Below are positions 63,493-64,000 of a stretch of DNA of 64,000 bases, piece by piece; within the stretch, counting starts at the first letter, position 1; every line of letters begins with the position of its first letter. Under the pieces are notes generated by a model, which was not told where the DNA came from, searched no databases, and saw only the letters and a list, made by a program, of their open reading frames with translations. The DNA comes from Streptomyces sp. IMTB 2501 (GTDB lineage Bacteria; Actinomycetota; Actinomycetes; Streptomycetales; Streptomycetaceae): positions 14,535 through 78,534 of the forward strand of contig NZ_MQUS01000028.1 in assembly GCF_001953885.1 (NCBI RefSeq), given 5' to 3'. The translations under genes and the position numbers were made by a program.

Positions 63493-64000
63493 GTGGCAGA
63501 GGTACTCGAACTCAGCGCGGCCCGCGGTGCGGCGGCCCTTCGGCCGCCCCGTGCGCTCCGGCCCCGCACGCCCGGCGGCATGCCGGTGATCGCGCCCATG
63601 CCCGCAGCGCGGCCCGCCCGCATACCAGGTCAGCGTGACGGCTCCGACGAGGCCGCGGCGACCGCCGCCGCCGGTACGACCGTCGACCACCTCACCGAGA
63701 CCTACCGGGCGCACTACCGCTCGCTGCTGGGTCTCGCCGCGCTGCTCCTCGACGACACCGCCTCCTGCGAGGACGTCGTCCAGGAGGCCTTCATCCGCGT
63801 CCACTCCGCCCGCAAGCGCGTCCGTGACCCCGAGAAGACCCTCGCCTACCTCCGCCAGACGGTCGTCAACCTCTCCCGCTCCACGCTGCGCCGGCGCATC
63901 CTCGGCCTGAAACTGCTCTCCAAGCCGATGCCGGACATGGCGAGCGCGGAGGAGGGCGCCTACGACCAGCTGGAGCGGCGCGACCTCATCAAGGCGATGA
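63493..64000 (+). CDS. ECF-type RNA polymerase sigma factor, 3' truncated by window edge
   Basis: About 169 residues are present. An extended low-complexity N region of ~60 residues is followed by sigma region 2: LTETYRAHYRSLLGLAALLLDDTASCEDVVQEAFIRVHSARKRVRDPEKTLAYLRQTVVNLSRSTLRRR. Region 4 has not been reached (the frame continues past LERRDLIKAM). The start is uncertain: GTG at 63493 (MAEVLELSAA) or ATG at 63580 (MPVIAPMPAA). An ATG at 63408 with strong AAGGGAAGAG opens a different frame of about 60 codons that I do not trust. Target genes unknown; any anti-sigma gene lies outside the window. Confidence 0.85.
   Translation, partial: MAEVLELSAARGAAALRPPRALRPRTPGGMPVIAPMPAARPARIPGQRDGSDEAAATAAAGTTVDHLTETYRAHYRSLLGLAALLLDDTASCEDVVQEAFIRVHSARKRVRDPEKTLAYLRQTVVNLSRSTLRRRILGLKLLSKPMPDMASAEEGAYDQLERRDLIKAM

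Noticed and set aside
63408-63589. ATG with a strong ribosome site before the sigma factor (MTALEARPDVAHVTPG)
   Set aside because: The frame turns Arg/Pro-rich and stops after ~60 codons, out of frame with the sigma gene. It might be a leader peptide, but nothing else supports it.

Overview
The window reads as a stretch of Streptomyces chromosome. Base composition is very GC-rich with strong third-position G/C bias, and GTG starts are common. Gene order (dnaK-grpE-dnaJ-hspR, then clpB, pyrE, fba, kynA-kynU, a CYP107-type P450, purA, recR, ask-asd, ECF sigma) matches, as I remember it, the dnaK-to-ask region of Streptomyces coelicolor. Most of it is conserved core chromosome. I see no rRNA, tRNA, CRISPR array, prophage or complete insertion sequence.

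Layout. 1-3 kb: the tail of a WSDGE-repeat protein and a membrane Fe-S oxidoreductase. 3-8.4 kb: an MraY-like membrane transferase, then the HspR-controlled chaperone operon with two HAIR operators and a strong terminator. 8.4-9.4 kb: a poorly coding stretch with a broken winged-helix-like gene. 9.4-15 kb: an orphan sugar-binding lipoprotein, then an accessory island of three paralogous LuxR-type regulators (plus a fragment of a fourth copy), a secreted peptide with four DSSW repeats and a Rieske-like protein with altered ligands. 15-18 kb: clpB, also with an HspR operator. 18-26 kb: mostly single genes, many with apparent leaderless promoters. 26-30 kb: pyrE, fba, an MFS pump and DUF3151. 30-33.4 kb: a kynurenine-pathway cluster. 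33.5-40.5 kb: a secreted hydrolase, an acyltransferase and two histidine kinase/response regulator pairs. 40.5-45 kb: a P450 and an ABC exporter divergent from its likely MarR/GbsR-type regulator. 45-52.6 kb: an amino-acid permease, a lipid-kinase-like protein, purA, a Tat-exported 5'-nucleotidase and small hypothetical genes. 52.7-58 kb: a GntR regulator with a class III aminotransferase, then a membrane Ser/Thr kinase convergent with a SLATT protein. 58-64 kb: ybaB-recR-DUF5063, a TauE/SafE permease, ask-asd and the start of an ECF sigma gene.

The clearest regulatory logic is heat shock. HAIR inverted repeats (CTTGAGT-N7-ACTCAAG type) lie before dnaK and clpB, and the repressor HspR is the last gene of the dnaK operon. 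Kynurenine genes kynA and kynU overlap and are followed by an alpha/beta hydrolase that could supply the formamidase step. ask-asd form the first two steps of the aspartate pathway.

The best candidate for something undescribed is the 10.9-14.7 kb island. Three related regulators with an N-terminal sensor-like region flank a translationally coupled pair: an 84-residue exported precursor carrying four DSSW motifs, and a 111-residue Rieske-like protein in which both histidine ligands appear replaced by arginine. A 14/16 palindrome sits in the promoter region shared with the nearest regulator. Other notable items are a pair of small inverted-repeat elements (MITE-like) that have landed on stop codons and supply part of the pyrE promoter, an 18-bp motif shared between the hydrolase and the second sensor-kinase promoter, and many probable leaderless transcripts.
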